DNA of 64,000 nt from an uncultured Erythrobacter sp. (lineage in GTDB: Bacteria > Pseudomonadota > Alphaproteobacteria > Sphingomonadales > Sphingomonadaceae). The number at the start of each line of letters is the position of its first letter. Within the stretch, counting starts at the first letter, position 1. The DNA lies in assembly GCF_947497915.1 (NCBI RefSeq), contig NZ_CANMIJ010000001.1:1051611-1115610 (forward strand), in the 5' to 3' direction. Under the pieces are notes generated by a model that did not search any database, was not told where the DNA came from, and was given only the letters and a program-made list of their open reading frames with translations. The position numbers and the translations under genes are program-made. Positions 63,640 through 64,000 of this stretch are shown piece after piece.

Positions 63640-64000
63640 ATGAAGATTGGGGCACAAATTGCAGAAGGGCTGAGACCGGTTGTCGACTTGGTGTACCCGC
63701 CGCGCTGTCCACTTTGCGGCGATGCGGTCGCGGATCAGGGCGGGCTTTGTAGTGAATGTTGGCGCGAGTTGGAGGCACCGGGAGAGCCTGCATGCTCTAG
63801 TTGCAACCGCCCCCTTGGCTCCGCCGATGCAAAGGGGTTTAGCGAGTGTTTCACTTGCACAAATCATCCGCCGATCCACTCCGGCGTTTACGCTGCAAGC
63901 ATCTATAATGACGCATCACGCCGTTTAATTTTGAATTACAAACACGGGCGCAAGATTGCTCTGGCCCCGCTTTTGGCGCGCCTGATTGCTCCGCGCCTCC
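63640..64000 (+). CDS. comF: ComF family phosphoribosyltransferase-like protein (partial, C-terminus outside window)
   Basis: The first 120 codons are present. ComF proteins aid DNA uptake in competent bacteria and are related to phosphoribosyltransferases. The N-terminal zinc-binding region has paired Cys (RCPLCGD, LCSECW, ACSSCNR, CFTCTNH), followed by the family block IYNDASRRLILNYKHGRK. The nucleotide-binding part is beyond the window. It is divergent from the methyltransferase gene with a gap of 1 or 55 bases depending on that gene's start. Many carriers are not known to be competent. Confidence 0.9.
   Translation, partial: MKIGAQIAEGLRPVVDLVYPPRCPLCGDAVADQGGLCSECWRELEAPGEPACSSCNRPLGSADAKGFSECFTCTNHPPIHSGVYAASIYNDASRRLILNYKHGRKIALAPLLARLIAPRL

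Overview
The window is a stretch of ordinary chromosome from an alphaproteobacterium, most likely of the order Sphingomonadales (Erythrobacter-like). That placement is inference. It rests on the alpha-type RpoD with a long acidic insert, the hybrid RibBX riboflavin enzyme, a DUF4170 protein, two-subunit glycyl-tRNA synthetase followed by pyruvate phosphate dikinase, and three promoters of the alphaproteobacterial general-stress sigma factor type (EcfG). No rRNA, insertion sequence, prophage or CRISPR array was seen. Genes are dense, many start and stop codons overlap, and no gene-free gap exceeds about 220 bases.

Layout. 1-4003 (minus): a partial MFS transporter, small membrane proteins and purL. 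4068-13316 (plus): xseB, ispA, a lipoprotein, coaD, a periplasmic cyclophilin, queA, a two-gene ABC exporter, tgt, an S9 peptidase and chorismate mutase, closed by two facing terminators against rpsD. 13462-24444 (minus): rpsD, a small secreted protein, an FkbM methyltransferase, trmJ-nrdR-glyA-rpiB, a DUF2059 protein, a ParA-like ATPase, and rpoD, dnaG and yqeY. 24605-30555 (plus): carA-rraB-lipoprotein-carB, then greA. 30575-33436 (minus): a GNAT enzyme, DUF4170 and a four-gene cluster resembling enterobacterial yqjD/yqjE. 33629-39278: eno, a winged-helix regulator, ribBX-ribH, tRNA-Lys, and a LuxR-type regulator divergent from a putative winged-helix protein. 39275-45034 (minus): the rod-shape operon mreB-mreC-mreD-mrdA-rodA. 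45224-48700 (plus): mutL and an M28 peptidase. 48748-56573 (minus): DUF1206, ychF, an exported SDR, a P-loop enzyme, pth, rplY, two tandem TraB/GumN proteins and a membrane protein with its Xre regulator. 56792-64000: glyQS and ppdK, then a methyltransferase divergent from comF, which runs off the end.

Most genes are core housekeeping: translation (rpsD, rplY, pth, queA, tgt, trmJ, glyQS, ychF), transcription (rpoD, greA, nrdR), replication and repair (dnaG, xseB, mutL), cell shape, and purine, pyrimidine, folate, isoprenoid, CoA and riboflavin synthesis.

The most interesting signals are regulatory. A riboflavin enzyme carries an N-terminal helix-turn-helix and lies next to a perfect 18-bp palindrome. 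Three exact GGAAC-N16/17-CGTT promoters suggest a local general-stress regulon that includes the yqjDE-like operon. A 21-bp palindrome precedes ppdK, and a 12-bp inverted repeat brackets the mutL start. One segment inside glyS has a base composition unlike the rest of the gene.
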